NCBI RefSeq assembly: GCF_032056465.1
Contig: NZ_DAMBCL010000004.1
Length of the DNA stretch: 64,000 nucleotides
Strand: one strand, 5' to 3'
Source of the DNA: Mobilicoccus sp032056465
Lineage (GTDB): Bacteria > Actinomycetota > Actinomycetes > Actinomycetales > Dermatophilaceae
Positions 50,746 through 59,501 of the stretch are shown in pieces; the first letter of the stretch is position 1, and every line of letters begins with the position of its first letter. Under the pieces are notes generated by a model that saw nothing but the letters and a program-made list of their open reading frames with translations, had not been told where the DNA came from and ran no database searches. The position numbers and the translations under genes were made by a program.

Positions 50746-51069
50746 TCAGAAGTTGGTGGGGGTCGCGGAGTCGACGTAGACGTCGTCGCCCTCGATCTCG
50801 ACGCGGTAGACGGCGACGGCGGCGGTCGCGGGCGGGGTGGCGGGGGCTCCGGTGGTGACGTCGAAACGCGAGCCGTGGAGCCAGCATTCGACGAAACACC
50901 CGGAGACCTCACCCTCCGACAACGCGACCGAACCGTGGCTGCAGGAGTCCTCGACCGCGTGGATCGTGCCGTCCTGAAGGCGGATCATCGCGACGTTGCG
51001 GCCCTCGACGACGGCGGCGTGCGCCTGACCGGGGGTGAGGTCGTCGACGGCGCAGACGAGCTCCCTCAT
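50746..51069 (-). CDS. Rieske-type [2Fe-2S] ferredoxin subunit protein
   Basis: A 107-residue Rieske protein. CSHG and CWLHG form the C-x-H-x15-C-x2-H cluster motif, followed by the proline-poor loop GSRFDVTTGAP. In actinobacteria this small ferredoxin is regularly placed between sufD and sufC and is annotated as a non-heme iron oxygenase ferredoxin subunit; its role in cluster assembly is not known. The ATG overlaps the sufD stop. Confidence 0.92.
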   Translation of the reverse strand: MRELVCAVDDLTPGQAHAAVVEGRNVAMIRLQDGTIHAVEDSCSHGSVALSEGEVSGCFVECWLHGSRFDVTTGAPATPPATAAVAVYRVEIEGDDVYVDSATPTNF

Positions 51070-52367
51070 GCCGGGGTCGCCGTGAGGTCGAGCTCGGCCT
51101 CGATCCGTTCCATGAGGTGGGCGCTCACGTCGGCGACGCCGATGCGGTCGACGATGTCGGCGAAGAACCCACGGACGACGAGCCGCCGGGCCTCGTCCTC
51201 GGGGATCCCGCGCGCCTGCAGGTAGAACAGCTGCAGGTCGTCGAACCGTCCCGTGGCCGAGGCGTGCCCGGCGCCCGCGATCTCACCGGTCTCGATCTCG
51301 AGGTTGGGAACGCTGTCGGCGCGGGCCCCGTCGGTGAGCAGGAGGTTGCGGTTGAGCTCGTAGGTGTCGGTGCCCTCGGCGGACGCCCGGATGAGCACGT
51401 CGCCGATCCACACGGTGTGCGCTCCCTCGCCCTGCAGGGCCGACTTGTAGAGCACGTCCGAGGAACAGTGCGGCGCCTCGTGGTCGACGAAGAGCCGGTG
51501 TTCGAGGTGCTGACCGGCGTCGGCGAACGAGACCCCGAGGCCCTCGAAGCGCCCGCCGGTGCCGTCGTAGAACGCGTTGGTCGAGACCCGGACGAGACCA
51601 CCGCCGAGGCTGACCGCGACGTGGCGCACCGTGGCGTCCCGGCCGACGACGACGTCGTGCTGCCCGACGTGCACCGCGTCGTTCTCCCATTCCTGCACGG
51701 TGACGACGGTGACCTGGCTGCCGGCACCCGCGAGGACGGTGAGGACCTCGGCGTATTCGGCGCTGCCGTGGTGTGCGAGGACGATCGTCGCCGTGGCGAA
51801 GTCGCCGACGCGGACGAGGAGGTGGCCGTGGACGCGCGTCGCCCGGTCGGTGCCGGTGAGCCGGAGGACGACGGGCTCGGTGAGCTCGGCCTCGGCGGGG
51901 ACGTCGACGACGCCGACGCCGCCGCTGTTCGCCGCCGCGATCGCGGCGACGCGGTCGGCGGGCTTCGGCGGCTGCAACGCGCGCCACTCCTCGACGCTCA
52001 TCGTCGAGGTCGTGACACCCTCGGGAAGTCGCTCCTCCCACTGTAGGCAGGCACCGGTGGCCTCGTCGGCGAACAGGCCCGCGAACTCCTTGATCGGGGT
52101 GAAACGCCACCCCTCCTCGCGACCGGTCGGCAGGCCGAAGTCGGCCACGTCGAAGCTCGTGCGCCATTCGGCGCGCGACTGCTCCGGCACGGTCGACTCG
52201 ACAGCGCCCCGGACGGCGTCGCGCGCGGCGTTCGCCGAGACCTCGCTCGGCGCCGCGGCCGTCGTCACGCCGGGCGTGCCGAGCGTCGGCTTGTCGGACT
52301 CGACGGGCATCCCCGTCGAGGTCTCCCCGGTCTCGGGGCGAGGGGTGGTGCGATCGACCAGTGGCAT
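51066..52367 (-). CDS. sufD: Fe-S cluster assembly protein SufD
   Basis: A 433-residue scaffold subunit. The C-terminal beta-helix and helical end (RFDDLQLFYLQARGIPEDEARRLVVRGFFADIVDRI) are typical, and SSDVLYKSALQGEGAHTVWIGDVLI is the SufB/D core. The first 50 residues are a polar extension. It pairs with SufB and SufC. The start overlaps sufB by one base and the stop overlaps the Rieske gene. Confidence 0.95.
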   Translation of the reverse strand: MPLVDRTTPRPETGETSTGMPVESDKPTLGTPGVTTAAAPSEVSANAARDAVRGAVESTVPEQSRAEWRTSFDVADFGLPTGREEGWRFTPIKEFAGLFADEATGACLQWEERLPEGVTTSTMSVEEWRALQPPKPADRVAAIAAANSGGVGVVDVPAEAELTEPVVLRLTGTDRATRVHGHLLVRVGDFATATIVLAHHGSAEYAEVLTVLAGAGSQVTVVTVQEWENDAVHVGQHDVVVGRDATVRHVAVSLGGGLVRVSTNAFYDGTGGRFEGLGVSFADAGQHLEHRLFVDHEAPHCSSDVLYKSALQGEGAHTVWIGDVLIRASAEGTDTYELNRNLLLTDGARADSVPNLEIETGEIAGAGHASATGRFDDLQLFYLQARGIPEDEARRLVVRGFFADIVDRIGVADVSAHLMERIEAELDLTATPA

Positions 52368-53785
52368 CAGCCCACGGATCCTTCCATCTGCAGCTCGATG
52401 AGTCGGTTGAGTTCGAGGGCGTACTCCATGGGGAGCTCCCGCGCGATGGGCTCGACGAACCCGCGCACGATCATCGCCATGGCCTCCTCCTCGCTCATGC
52501 CTCGCGACATGAGGTAGAAGAGCTGGTCGTCGCTCACCTTGGACACCGTGGCCTCGTGACCGAGCTGCACGTCGTCCTCACGGACGTCGACGTACGGGTA
52601 GGTGTCGGAGCGGCTGATCGTGTCGACGAGCAGCGCGTCGCACACGACGGAACTCTTGGAGTCGGTCGCCCCCTCGGCGACCTGCACGAGGCCGCGGTAG
52701 GAGGTGCGTCCGCCGCCGCGCGCGACCGACTTGCTCACGATGGAGCTCGAGGTGTGCGGGGCGTTGTGGACCATCTTCGCGCCGGCGTCCTGGTGCTGGC
52801 CCTCGCCCGCGAACGCGATCGACAGGGTCTCGCCGCGGGCGTGCTCGCCCTGGAGGAACACGGCCGGGTACTTCATCGTCACCTTTGAGCCGATGTTGCC
52901 GTCGACCCACTCCATCGTCGCCCCCGCCTCGCAGGTCGCGCGCTTGGTGACGAGGTTGTAGACGTTGTTCGACCAGTTCTGGATCGTCGTGTAGCGCACG
53001 CGGGCGCCCTTCTTGACGACGATCTCGACGACCGCGCTGTGCAGGGAGTCCGACTTGTAGATCGGCGCCGTGCAGCCCTCGACGTAGTGCACGTAGGAGT
53101 CCTCGTCGGCGATGATGAGGGTCCGCTCGAACTGGCCCATGTTCTCGGTGTTGATCCGGAAGTAGGCCTGGAGCGGGATGTCGACGTGGACGCCCGGCGG
53201 CACGTAGATGAACGAGCCACCCGACCACACCGCGGTGTTGAGCGCCGCGAACTTGTTGTCGCCCGGGGGGATGACGGTGCCGAAGTACTCCTTGAAGAGG
53301 TCCTCGTGCTCGCGCAGCCCGGAGTCGGTGTCGACGAAGATGACGCCCTTCTCCTCCAGGTCCTCACGGATCTGGTGGTAGACGACCTCGGACTCGTACT
53401 GCGCGGCCACACCGGCGATGAGGCGCTGCTTCTCCGCCTCCGGGATGCCGAGCTTGTCGTAGGTCGCCTTGATGTCCTCGGGCAGTTCGTCCCAGGTGGT
53501 CGCCTGCTTCTCGGTGGACCGGACGAAGTACTTGATGTTCTGGAAGTCGATGCCCGAGAGGTCGCTGCCCCAGTGCGGCATGGGCTTCTTGTCGAAGAGG
53601 CGGAGGGACTTGAGGCGCAGCTCGCGCATCCACTCCGGCTCGTCCTTGAGGGACGAGATGTCCTCGACGACCTCGGGGGACAGGCCACGCCGGGCGGTCG
53701 CACCCGCGACGTCGGTGTCGGCCCAGCCGTAGTCGTAGCGCCCGAGATCCTTCAGGCCCGGGTTGAGCTCCTCGATCGTGCTCAT
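52367..53785 (-). CDS. sufB: Fe-S cluster assembly protein SufB
   Basis: A 472-residue scaffold subunit on which clusters are built. MPHWGSDLSGIDFQNIKYFVRST, PLQAYFRINTENMGQFERTLIIADE, EGCTAPIYKSDSLHSAVVEIVVKKGARVRYTTIQNWSNNVYN and the C-terminal LSRGMSEEEAMAMIVRGFVEP are strongly conserved. The cysteine in EGCTAPI and that in CEAGATMEW are candidates for cluster ligands. There is no intein. The ATG overlaps the sufR stop. Confidence 0.97.
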   Translation of the reverse strand: MSTIEELNPGLKDLGRYDYGWADTDVAGATARRGLSPEVVEDISSLKDEPEWMRELRLKSLRLFDKKPMPHWGSDLSGIDFQNIKYFVRSTEKQATTWDELPEDIKATYDKLGIPEAEKQRLIAGVAAQYESEVVYHQIREDLEEKGVIFVDTDSGLREHEDLFKEYFGTVIPPGDNKFAALNTAVWSGGSFIYVPPGVHVDIPLQAYFRINTENMGQFERTLIIADEDSYVHYVEGCTAPIYKSDSLHSAVVEIVVKKGARVRYTTIQNWSNNVYNLVTKRATCEAGATMEWVDGNIGSKVTMKYPAVFLQGEHARGETLSIAFAGEGQHQDAGAKMVHNAPHTSSSIVSKSVARGGGRTSYRGLVQVAEGATDSKSSVVCDALLVDTISRSDTYPYVDVREDDVQLGHEATVSKVSDDQLFYLMSRGMSEEEAMAMIVRGFVEPIARELPMEYALELNRLIELQMEGSVG

Positions 53786-54603
53786 GTGGCGCTCCTCTCG
53801 TCGTGCCCGTGGGCGTGGTGCTCGGTGGTCGGGGTGGTCTGGTCGCGGCGGTCGCCGCCGGATGTCGCAGCGCCGGGCGGGCGCTCGAGTGGCCCGAGGA
53901 GGACCGGTTCCCGTGGGACGAACGTCGTGCAGACGTGTTCGCCGCCCGCGAGGGTGGCGAGACGCTGGACGTGGACCCCGAGCAGCCGGGCGAACACCTC
54001 GGTCTCCTCCTCGCAGAACTGCGGGAAGCGGGCTGCGACCTCGTGCATCGGGCAGTGCCCCTGGCAGAGCTGCAGCCCGAGCCCCGAAGGACCCACGGGT
54101 CGGGCCGACGCAGCATACCCGTCGGCGGCGAGGGCCTCCGCGAGGGCCTGGGCCCGGTCGACGAGGTCCTCCCCCGCCGCCTCGACGACGGGGGCGTAGC
54201 GTGCCTCGAGGACCGCCAGCCGGTCGCGGGCGAAGTCGGCGACGGCCTCGTCCCCCAGCCGGTCGGCGAGGAACTGGAGCGCCTCGGTGGCGACGTCGCC
54301 GTATCCGGTGGACAGGTGACTGTGCCCCGCGTGCGTGACGACGTACGCCTTCGCCGGCCGTCCACGCCCCCGCTTGGCGGGGACGACGTCCGAGGGGGCG
54401 ATGAGCCCGTCGTCGGCCAGCGCCTCGACGTGCCGACGCACGCCCGCGCTGGTCATGCCGAATTCCTCGGCGAGTCGCGTGGCGGTCACCGGACCGAGTT
54501 CGGAGACCCGGCGGAGCACGAGGTCCCGTGTGCGGGCATCGCCCTCCACCGCGACGGGGCCCGGGGCTCCCGATGCGGCTGCGGGACGACTGTCGATAAA
54601 CAC
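53782..54603 (-). CDS. sufR: Fe-S-dependent transcriptional regulator SufR
   Basis: A 273-residue regulator that heads the suf operon. Residues about 24-90 form a winged helix (VTATRLAEEFGMTSAGVRRHVEALADDGL, then KRGRGRPAKAYVVT). Cys180 and Cys184 in LCQGHCPMH, Cys197 in PQFCEEE and Cys225 are candidate cluster ligands; the C184-x12-C197 spacing matches the family. The GTG start is seven bases after TAAGAT, within a GATAA/TTATC inverted repeat, so autorepression is likely. The C-terminal 45 residues are disordered and His-rich. Confidence 0.93.
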   Translation of the reverse strand: MFIDSRPAAASGAPGPVAVEGDARTRDLVLRRVSELGPVTATRLAEEFGMTSAGVRRHVEALADDGLIAPSDVVPAKRGRGRPAKAYVVTHAGHSHLSTGYGDVATEALQFLADRLGDEAVADFARDRLAVLEARYAPVVEAAGEDLVDRAQALAEALAADGYAASARPVGPSGLGLQLCQGHCPMHEVAARFPQFCEEETEVFARLLGVHVQRLATLAGGEHVCTTFVPREPVLLGPLERPPGAATSGGDRRDQTTPTTEHHAHGHDERSAT

Positions 54604-54618
54604 AACACCGATCTTATC
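54595..54618 (-). promoter_or_regulatory. sufR promoter with candidate operator
   Basis: TAAGAT (54616-54611 on the minus strand) is the likely -10, seven bases before the sufR GTG at 54603. GATAA (54595-54599) and TTATC (54614-54618) form an inverted repeat with a 14-base spacer covering the -10 and start codon, in an AT-rich patch unusual for this DNA. SufR is the natural candidate to bind it. Confidence 0.6.
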
Positions 54619-54702
54619 TAATTCGAGGACGGCTGTCTGCGGGGGGTCGCCGTCGGGGCTCCGGCGCTCGGCGTGTCGGTCGACGGTCCTACACTGCAGG
54701 CC

Positions 54703-55569
54703 ATGGCCACCCCCACCGGCGATCCGCACGATCCCCCGCGACCCGCACCGGTGGAGCGCCCCTCCCCCAGCAGGACCCCCGCCCCCACCCCGGCCTCCGC
54801 GGAGAGGTTCGTCCCCACCCCGGCGGCCGGGCGCGCGTCCGCATCACCGGCGGTGCGCGTGAGCGGCCTCGCCAAGCGGTTCGGTCAGGTCCAGGCCGTC
54901 GCCGACATGTCGTGGGAGGCCCGGGCGGGCCGGGTCACCGCCGTCCTCGGCCCCAACGGTGCGGGCAAGACGACGGCGATCTCCTGTCTCGAGGGGTTGC
55001 TGCGCCCCGACGCGGGTACGGTCGAGGTCCTCGGCGTCGACCCCTGGCGGGCCTCCACCGAGCACCGCGCCCGGGTGGGCGTGATGTTCCAGGAGGGTGG
55101 ACTGCCCAACACGACGAACGCCGCCCACCTGCTCCCCCACCTCGCGCGTCTCTACGCCGACCCCTGGCCCGTCGCCGATCTCTCCGCACGACTCGGCATC
55201 GAGGACTTCCGGCGCACGTCCGTCAAACGGCTCTCCGGCGGACAGCGCCAGCGCGTCGCCCTCGCCGCGGCCCTCGTCGGTCGGCCCCAGGTCCTCTTCC
55301 TCGACGAACCCTCGGCCGGGCTCGACCCGCACGCGCGTCTCGACGTCTGGGGTCTCGTCCGTGAGGTCGCCGACCGCGGCGCGTGCGTCGTGCTCACCAC
55401 GCACTCCTTCGAGGAGGCCGAGCATCTCGCCGACGACCTCGTCATCGTCGCCGACGGACGCGCCGTGGCCGCCGGCACCGTCGCCGAGGTGACCGGCGAG
55501 CGGGGCCTCTACGACACCTACTTCGCCCTGACGCGTCCGGGCACGAGCCTCGAGGGAGGACCCCGATGA
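54703..55569 (+). CDS. ABC transporter ATP-binding protein with Pro-rich N-terminus
   Basis: A 288-residue ATPase. About 50 Pro/Ala/Ser-rich residues precede the domain with Walker A GPNGAGKT (83-90), signature LSGGQRQR, Walker B VLFLDEPSAGLD and H-loop THSFEEAE. It is of the drug/antibiotic exporter (CcmA/DrrA) class and pairs with the permease that overlaps its stop. TACACT (54690-54695) lies seven bases before the ATG, so translation is probably leaderless. It is divergent from sufR. In actinobacteria this pair often lies beside suf and ctaA. Confidence 0.9.
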   Translation: MATPTGDPHDPPRPAPVERPSPSRTPAPTPASAERFVPTPAAGRASASPAVRVSGLAKRFGQVQAVADMSWEARAGRVTAVLGPNGAGKTTAISCLEGLLRPDAGTVEVLGVDPWRASTEHRARVGVMFQEGGLPNTTNAAHLLPHLARLYADPWPVADLSARLGIEDFRRTSVKRLSGGQRQRVALAAALVGRPQVLFLDEPSAGLDPHARLDVWGLVREVADRGACVVLTTHSFEEAEHLADDLVIVADGRAVAAGTVAEVTGERGLYDTYFALTRPGTSLEGGPR

Positions 55570-56363
55570 CCGCACCCGCCACCGGCACGTCGGGCGCCGG
55601 CGCCGATCCGGGTCCCGCCACCGCCGCCGCACCTCCCGCCCGCCGTGTCCTCTCGCAGGCCTGGTTCGAGGCGATGACGATGCTGCGCAACGGGGAGCAG
55701 CTCCTCGTCGCGATCGTCCTGCCGGCGCTCATGTTGCTCGCCCTGTCGCGGGGGGTGATCCCCGGCATCGAGGGACCGCAGGCGCTCGAGCTCAGCATGG
55801 CCGGGGTGTTCGGCCTGGCGGTGATCTCGACGGCGTTCACCGGGCAGGCGATCTCCACGGGGTTCGATCGCCGCTACGGCGTCCTGCGCCTCCTCGGCAC
55901 GACCCCCCTCGGGCGCGGCGGGCTGCTCGGGGCCAAGGCCCTCGCGGTCCTCGTCGTGCTCGCGGTCCAGCTCGTCGTCCTCGGGGCGCTCGGGATGGTC
56001 CTCGGATGGCAGCCCCACCCGGGACGCCTCCTGCTCGCGGTACCCCTGCTCGTCGTCGGCGCGTGGGTGTTCGTCGCGCTCGCCCTCCTGCTCGCGGGCA
56101 CGGTGCGCGCCGAGGCCGTCCTCGCGGTCGCGAACCTGCTCTGGGTGCTCGTCCTCGGTGCCGGTGGCATCGTCGTGCCACCGGAGGTCCTCGGCCCGTG
56201 GGCCGCCACGGTCGTCCCGGTGCTCCCGTTCGGCGCCCTCGGTGAGGCACTGCGCTCGGTGATGGTCACCGGTGCCGTGCCGGCCGTCCCCGTCATCGTG
56301 CTCGTCGCCTGGGGCGTCGTCTTCGCGTTCCTCGCCTCTCGTTTCTTCCGGTGGAGCGACTGA
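55566..56363 (+). CDS. ABC transporter permease
   Basis: A 265-residue membrane protein with six hydrophobic segments, among them LLVAIVLPALMLLAL, AGVFGLAVISTAFTGQAI, ALAVLVVLAVQLVVLGALGMVLG and VPVIVLVAWGVVFAFLASRFF. RRYGVLRLLGTTPLGR is the cytosolic ABC-2 type loop. The first 27 residues are an Ala/Gly-rich extension. Its ATG overlaps the ATPase stop (ATGA). The substrate is not known. Confidence 0.9.
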   Translation: MTAPATGTSGAGADPGPATAAAPPARRVLSQAWFEAMTMLRNGEQLLVAIVLPALMLLALSRGVIPGIEGPQALELSMAGVFGLAVISTAFTGQAISTGFDRRYGVLRLLGTTPLGRGGLLGAKALAVLVVLAVQLVVLGALGMVLGWQPHPGRLLLAVPLLVVGAWVFVALALLLAGTVRAEAVLAVANLLWVLVLGAGGIVVPPEVLGPWAATVVPVLPFGALGEALRSVMVTGAVPAVPVIVLVAWGVVFAFLASRFFRWSD

Positions 56364-56455
56364 GGGCCCGGGGCCACGCCCGTCCGATACGGGAGATTCG
56401 TCCGGGTGCCACCGCCGCCGGTGTGTCGGCCCTGTTCCCCCACTAGGCTGGCCGG

Positions 56456-57397
56456 GTGAGCACGACCTCGACGCCCGGTAGCCCCGTCCAGACCCCCGCC
56501 GACGTCGTCGCGCCCCCACGCGGGGTGCGTGACTGGATGTGGATCGCCCTCATCGCGAACCTCGTCGGCAACATCGCCATCATCCTCACCGGTGGTCTCG
56601 TGCGCCTCACCGGTTCCGGCCTGGGGTGCCCGACGTGGCCGGAGTGCACCCCGGGGTCGATCGTGCCGACGGGTCAGCAGACTCAGGGGTTCCACAAGTT
56701 CATCGAGTTCGGCAACCGGCTCATCACGCCGGTCCTCGTCGCCATCGCCCTGTGGGTCCTCGTCCTGGCGGTGATGAAGTTCTGGAACACCCGCCGCCGG
56801 TTCGTCGCCGCGTGCGCGGTGCCCCTGCTGTTCGTGCTCGTCCAGGCGGTGCTGGGCGGGATCATCGTGCTCGCCCACCTCGACCCCAAGACGGTGTCGC
56901 CGCACTTCCTCATCTCGCTGTTCCTCGTCTCCAACGGCACCTACCTGCTGTACCGGTACCGCGAGGGCGACACGCGGCCCCAGCGCGTGGTCCCCGTCGT
57001 CCTCCAGCGACTCGGCTGGGTGACCGCGGGCGTGGGCGCGGTCGTCTGCGTCCTCGGCACGGCGGTGACGGGCTCCGGCCCCCACTCGGGTGACTCGATG
57101 GCCGACGTCCGCTTCGGCTTCGACCCGCATGCGACGAGCTGGCTCCACGCCGACGCGGTCATGCTCTTCCTCGGCCTCACGGTGGCGCTCGTCGTCGCCA
57201 GCCGCCTCGTCGACGTGCCCGCTCCGTACCGGCGGGCCTGGCACTGGACCCTCGCGCTCTCCTTCGTGCAGGGCCTCGTCGGGTACGTGCAGTACTTCAC
57301 CGGCCGGCCCATCGGGCTCGTCGCCGTCCACCTGCTCCTCTCGGCGCTCTTCGTCGTGCTGCTCACCCAGGGCGTCCTCACGGCCCGTCGCCGCTGA
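56456..57397 (+). CDS. ctaA: heme A synthase (COX15/CtaA family)
   Basis: A 313-residue membrane enzyme converting heme O to heme A. It has about eight transmembrane helices. GGLVRLTGSGLGCPTWPEC includes Cys58 and Cys64, the redox pair in the first outer loop; FHKFIEFGNRL contains the heme-ligand histidine His80, with further histidines in VLAHLDP, SWLHAD and AVHLLL. The GTG lies six bases after TAGGCT (56444-56449), so it is leaderless. It is paired functionally with ctaB at 61.4-62.3 kb and SURF1 at 25.9 kb. Confidence 0.93.
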   Translation: MSTTSTPGSPVQTPADVVAPPRGVRDWMWIALIANLVGNIAIILTGGLVRLTGSGLGCPTWPECTPGSIVPTGQQTQGFHKFIEFGNRLITPVLVAIALWVLVLAVMKFWNTRRRFVAACAVPLLFVLVQAVLGGIIVLAHLDPKTVSPHFLISLFLVSNGTYLLYRYREGDTRPQRVVPVVLQRLGWVTAGVGAVVCVLGTAVTGSGPHSGDSMADVRFGFDPHATSWLHADAVMLFLGLTVALVVASRLVDVPAPYRRAWHWTLALSFVQGLVGYVQYFTGRPIGLVAVHLLLSALFVVLLTQGVLTARRR

Positions 57398-57428
57398 CGG
57401 CGGCCGACCGCGGCCGTTGCGCCGTGGG

Positions 57429-58934
57429 TCAGACGTCGGCCGAGGACCTGGACCGGATCTTGCCGAGCGCCACGACGACGAGCACGAGGGCGAGCAGCGC
57501 GTAGATCGCGACGGGGATCGGGTGGGAGACGAACACCGCGTAGTCCCCGTCGGAGGAGAGAAGTCCGTCCCGCAGGCTCGTCTCGAAGAGCGGCCCGAGG
57601 ACGAGGCCGATCATCAGCGGGGCGAGCGGCACGTCGTGACGACGCATCGCGAAACCGACGAGAGCGATGCCGAGCAGGAGGAACAGGTCGAACCGCTGCG
57701 CACTGGTGGCGTACACGCCGAGCCCGCAGAAGACCATGATCCCCGCGTAGAGATACGGCCTCGGGATGAGCAGGAGCTTGCTCCACATCGCGGCGAACGG
57801 CAGGTTGAGCAGCAACAACACGACCATCGCGATGAAGAAGCTCGCGAGCAGGGGCCACACGAGATCGGCCGAGCGGGTGAACAGCAACGGACCGGGTTGG
57901 AGGCCGTACTGCTGGAACGCCGCGAGCATGATGGCCGCGGTGCTGGAGACGGGGAGCCCGAGGGCGAGGAGCGCGCCCATCGCCATCCCGGTCGTCGCGT
58001 TGCCCGCGGCCTCCGGGGCGGCCAGGCCGCGGATCGCCCCCTTGCCGAACTGCGGGTCCCTGCGACGACGGTCGAGGCGCCGCTCGGCGTCGTAGGCCAT
58101 GAACGTCGGCACCTCCGAGCCGCCCACCGGGATGATCCCGAAGGGCAGACCGATCGCCGTCCCCCGCAACCATGCGGGGAGGGCCTCGACGAACTCGGCC
58201 CGGGAGAGGAACGGGCGCCCCGAGGGACGGATCTCGTGCGCGGCCGTGTCGCGGCGGATGCGGGAGGCCACGTGGAAGACCTCGCCGAGGGCGAGCACGC
58301 CGACGGTGACCGTGACGATCGAGATGCCGTCGAACATCTCGGGCACGCCGAGGGTGAAACGTTCGGCGCCCGTGAACGAGTCGATGCCCACGACGGCGAT
58401 CGACAACCCGAGGACGAGCGACGCGAGCCCCTTGACCACCGAGTCCGAGACGATCGAGCTCGTCGCCACGAACGCGAACAGTGCGAGCGCGAGGTACTCG
58501 GCCGGGCCGAACGCGGCCGACAGGTCGGCGAGTCGCGGCGCGAGGAAAACGACGACGACCGAGGCGATCATGCCGCCGAGGAACGCACCGATGGCCGCCG
58601 TCGCGAGGGCCTGGGCCGCCCGCCCGCTCTTCGCCATCTGATGCCCCTCGAACGTCGAGGCGATCGCCGATCCCTGCCCCGGGGTGTTCATGAGGATCGC
58701 CATCGTCGAATCACCGAACAGCCCGCCGAAGTACACGCCGGCGAACATGATGAACGCGCCGGTGGGGTCGAGGGCGAAGGTGAGCGGGAGCAGGAGCGCG
58801 ACGGCCATCGACGAGCCGAGGCCGGGGACCACGCCCACCGAGGTGCCGAGCAGACAGCCGACGAGCACCCACAGCATGTTCATCGGGGTGAGCGCGTCGC
58901 CGAACCCGGCGAGGAGGTTCGCGAGCTGATCCAC
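57429..58934 (-). CDS. tctA: tripartite tricarboxylate transporter, large permease TctA
   Basis: A 501-residue membrane protein with ten to twelve helices. VPGLGSSMAVALLLPLTFALDPTGAFIMFAGVYFGGLFGDSTMAILMNTPG (start of TctA repeat 1) and GIIPVGGSEVPTFMAYD in repeat 2 are diagnostic. With TctB and TctC it imports organic acids such as citrate using an ion gradient. GTG at 58934 starts three bases after the tctB stop. It converges with ctaA. Confidence 0.94.
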   Translation of the reverse strand: MDQLANLLAGFGDALTPMNMLWVLVGCLLGTSVGVVPGLGSSMAVALLLPLTFALDPTGAFIMFAGVYFGGLFGDSTMAILMNTPGQGSAIASTFEGHQMAKSGRAAQALATAAIGAFLGGMIASVVVVFLAPRLADLSAAFGPAEYLALALFAFVATSSIVSDSVVKGLASLVLGLSIAVVGIDSFTGAERFTLGVPEMFDGISIVTVTVGVLALGEVFHVASRIRRDTAAHEIRPSGRPFLSRAEFVEALPAWLRGTAIGLPFGIIPVGGSEVPTFMAYDAERRLDRRRRDPQFGKGAIRGLAAPEAAGNATTGMAMGALLALGLPVSSTAAIMLAAFQQYGLQPGPLLFTRSADLVWPLLASFFIAMVVLLLLNLPFAAMWSKLLLIPRPYLYAGIMVFCGLGVYATSAQRFDLFLLLGIALVGFAMRRHDVPLAPLMIGLVLGPLFETSLRDGLLSSDGDYAVFVSHPIPVAIYALLALVLVVVALGKIRSRSSADV

Positions 58935-58937
58935 CGG

Positions 58938-59501
58938 TCACCACCCCCCGCCGAGCAGACCCGAGGGCAACGTGAGACCGAGCCCCACGGAGAACGCGAG
59001 GTACACCAGGCTCGACACGACGAGTGCGAGGCTCGCGTCGAACACCGGCCGCGTGCTGCCGATCCCGCGCGCGACGCACCAGAAGAGCACCGCCGCGCCG
59101 AGGATCCAGCCGAGGAGGTCGAGGGTCGCGGCGAACAGCGCGAATCCGCCGACGCACCACGCCACCGCACCCCAGTCGGTGTACGTGCGGTGGCCGTGGC
59201 CGGGCGTGTGCTCGGGCACCCGGGGATGCCGCAGGACCTCGAGGACGAGCAGCGCCGCGAGCACGTAGCCGGCGACGACGAGGATCCAGGGGACGAACGT
59301 CGGGCCGGGGAACTCGTCGTCGGGTGCCGCCATCGTGAGGTTGCCGACGGCGAGCCACGTCGCGACCGCCGCCATGATGAGCGGGATGACGAGGCCGCTG
59401 CGCCCGGCCCACCAGGAGTCGCGCCCACCCTCGACGTCGGCTCGGGCGTGGCCCGCGTCGTCGGAGGTGGACACGGCGGCGGGGTCGGGTGAGGTGCTCA
59501 C
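58938..59501 (-). CDS. tctB: tripartite tricarboxylate transporter, small permease TctB
   Basis: A 187-residue protein with four hydrophobic segments (SGLVIPLIMAAVATWLAVG, FVPWILVVAGYVLAALLVLEVL, WCVGGFALFAATLDLLGWILGAAVLFW, LALVVSSLVYLAFSVGLGL). The DEFPGP-x-FVP segment is typical of TctB. A polar 30-residue N-terminus precedes them. The GTG overlaps the tctC stop (GTGA). Confidence 0.92.
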   Translation of the reverse strand: MSTSPDPAAVSTSDDAGHARADVEGGRDSWWAGRSGLVIPLIMAAVATWLAVGNLTMAAPDDEFPGPTFVPWILVVAGYVLAALLVLEVLRHPRVPEHTPGHGHRTYTDWGAVAWCVGGFALFAATLDLLGWILGAAVLFWCVARGIGSTRPVFDASLALVVSSLVYLAFSVGLGLTLPSGLLGGGW

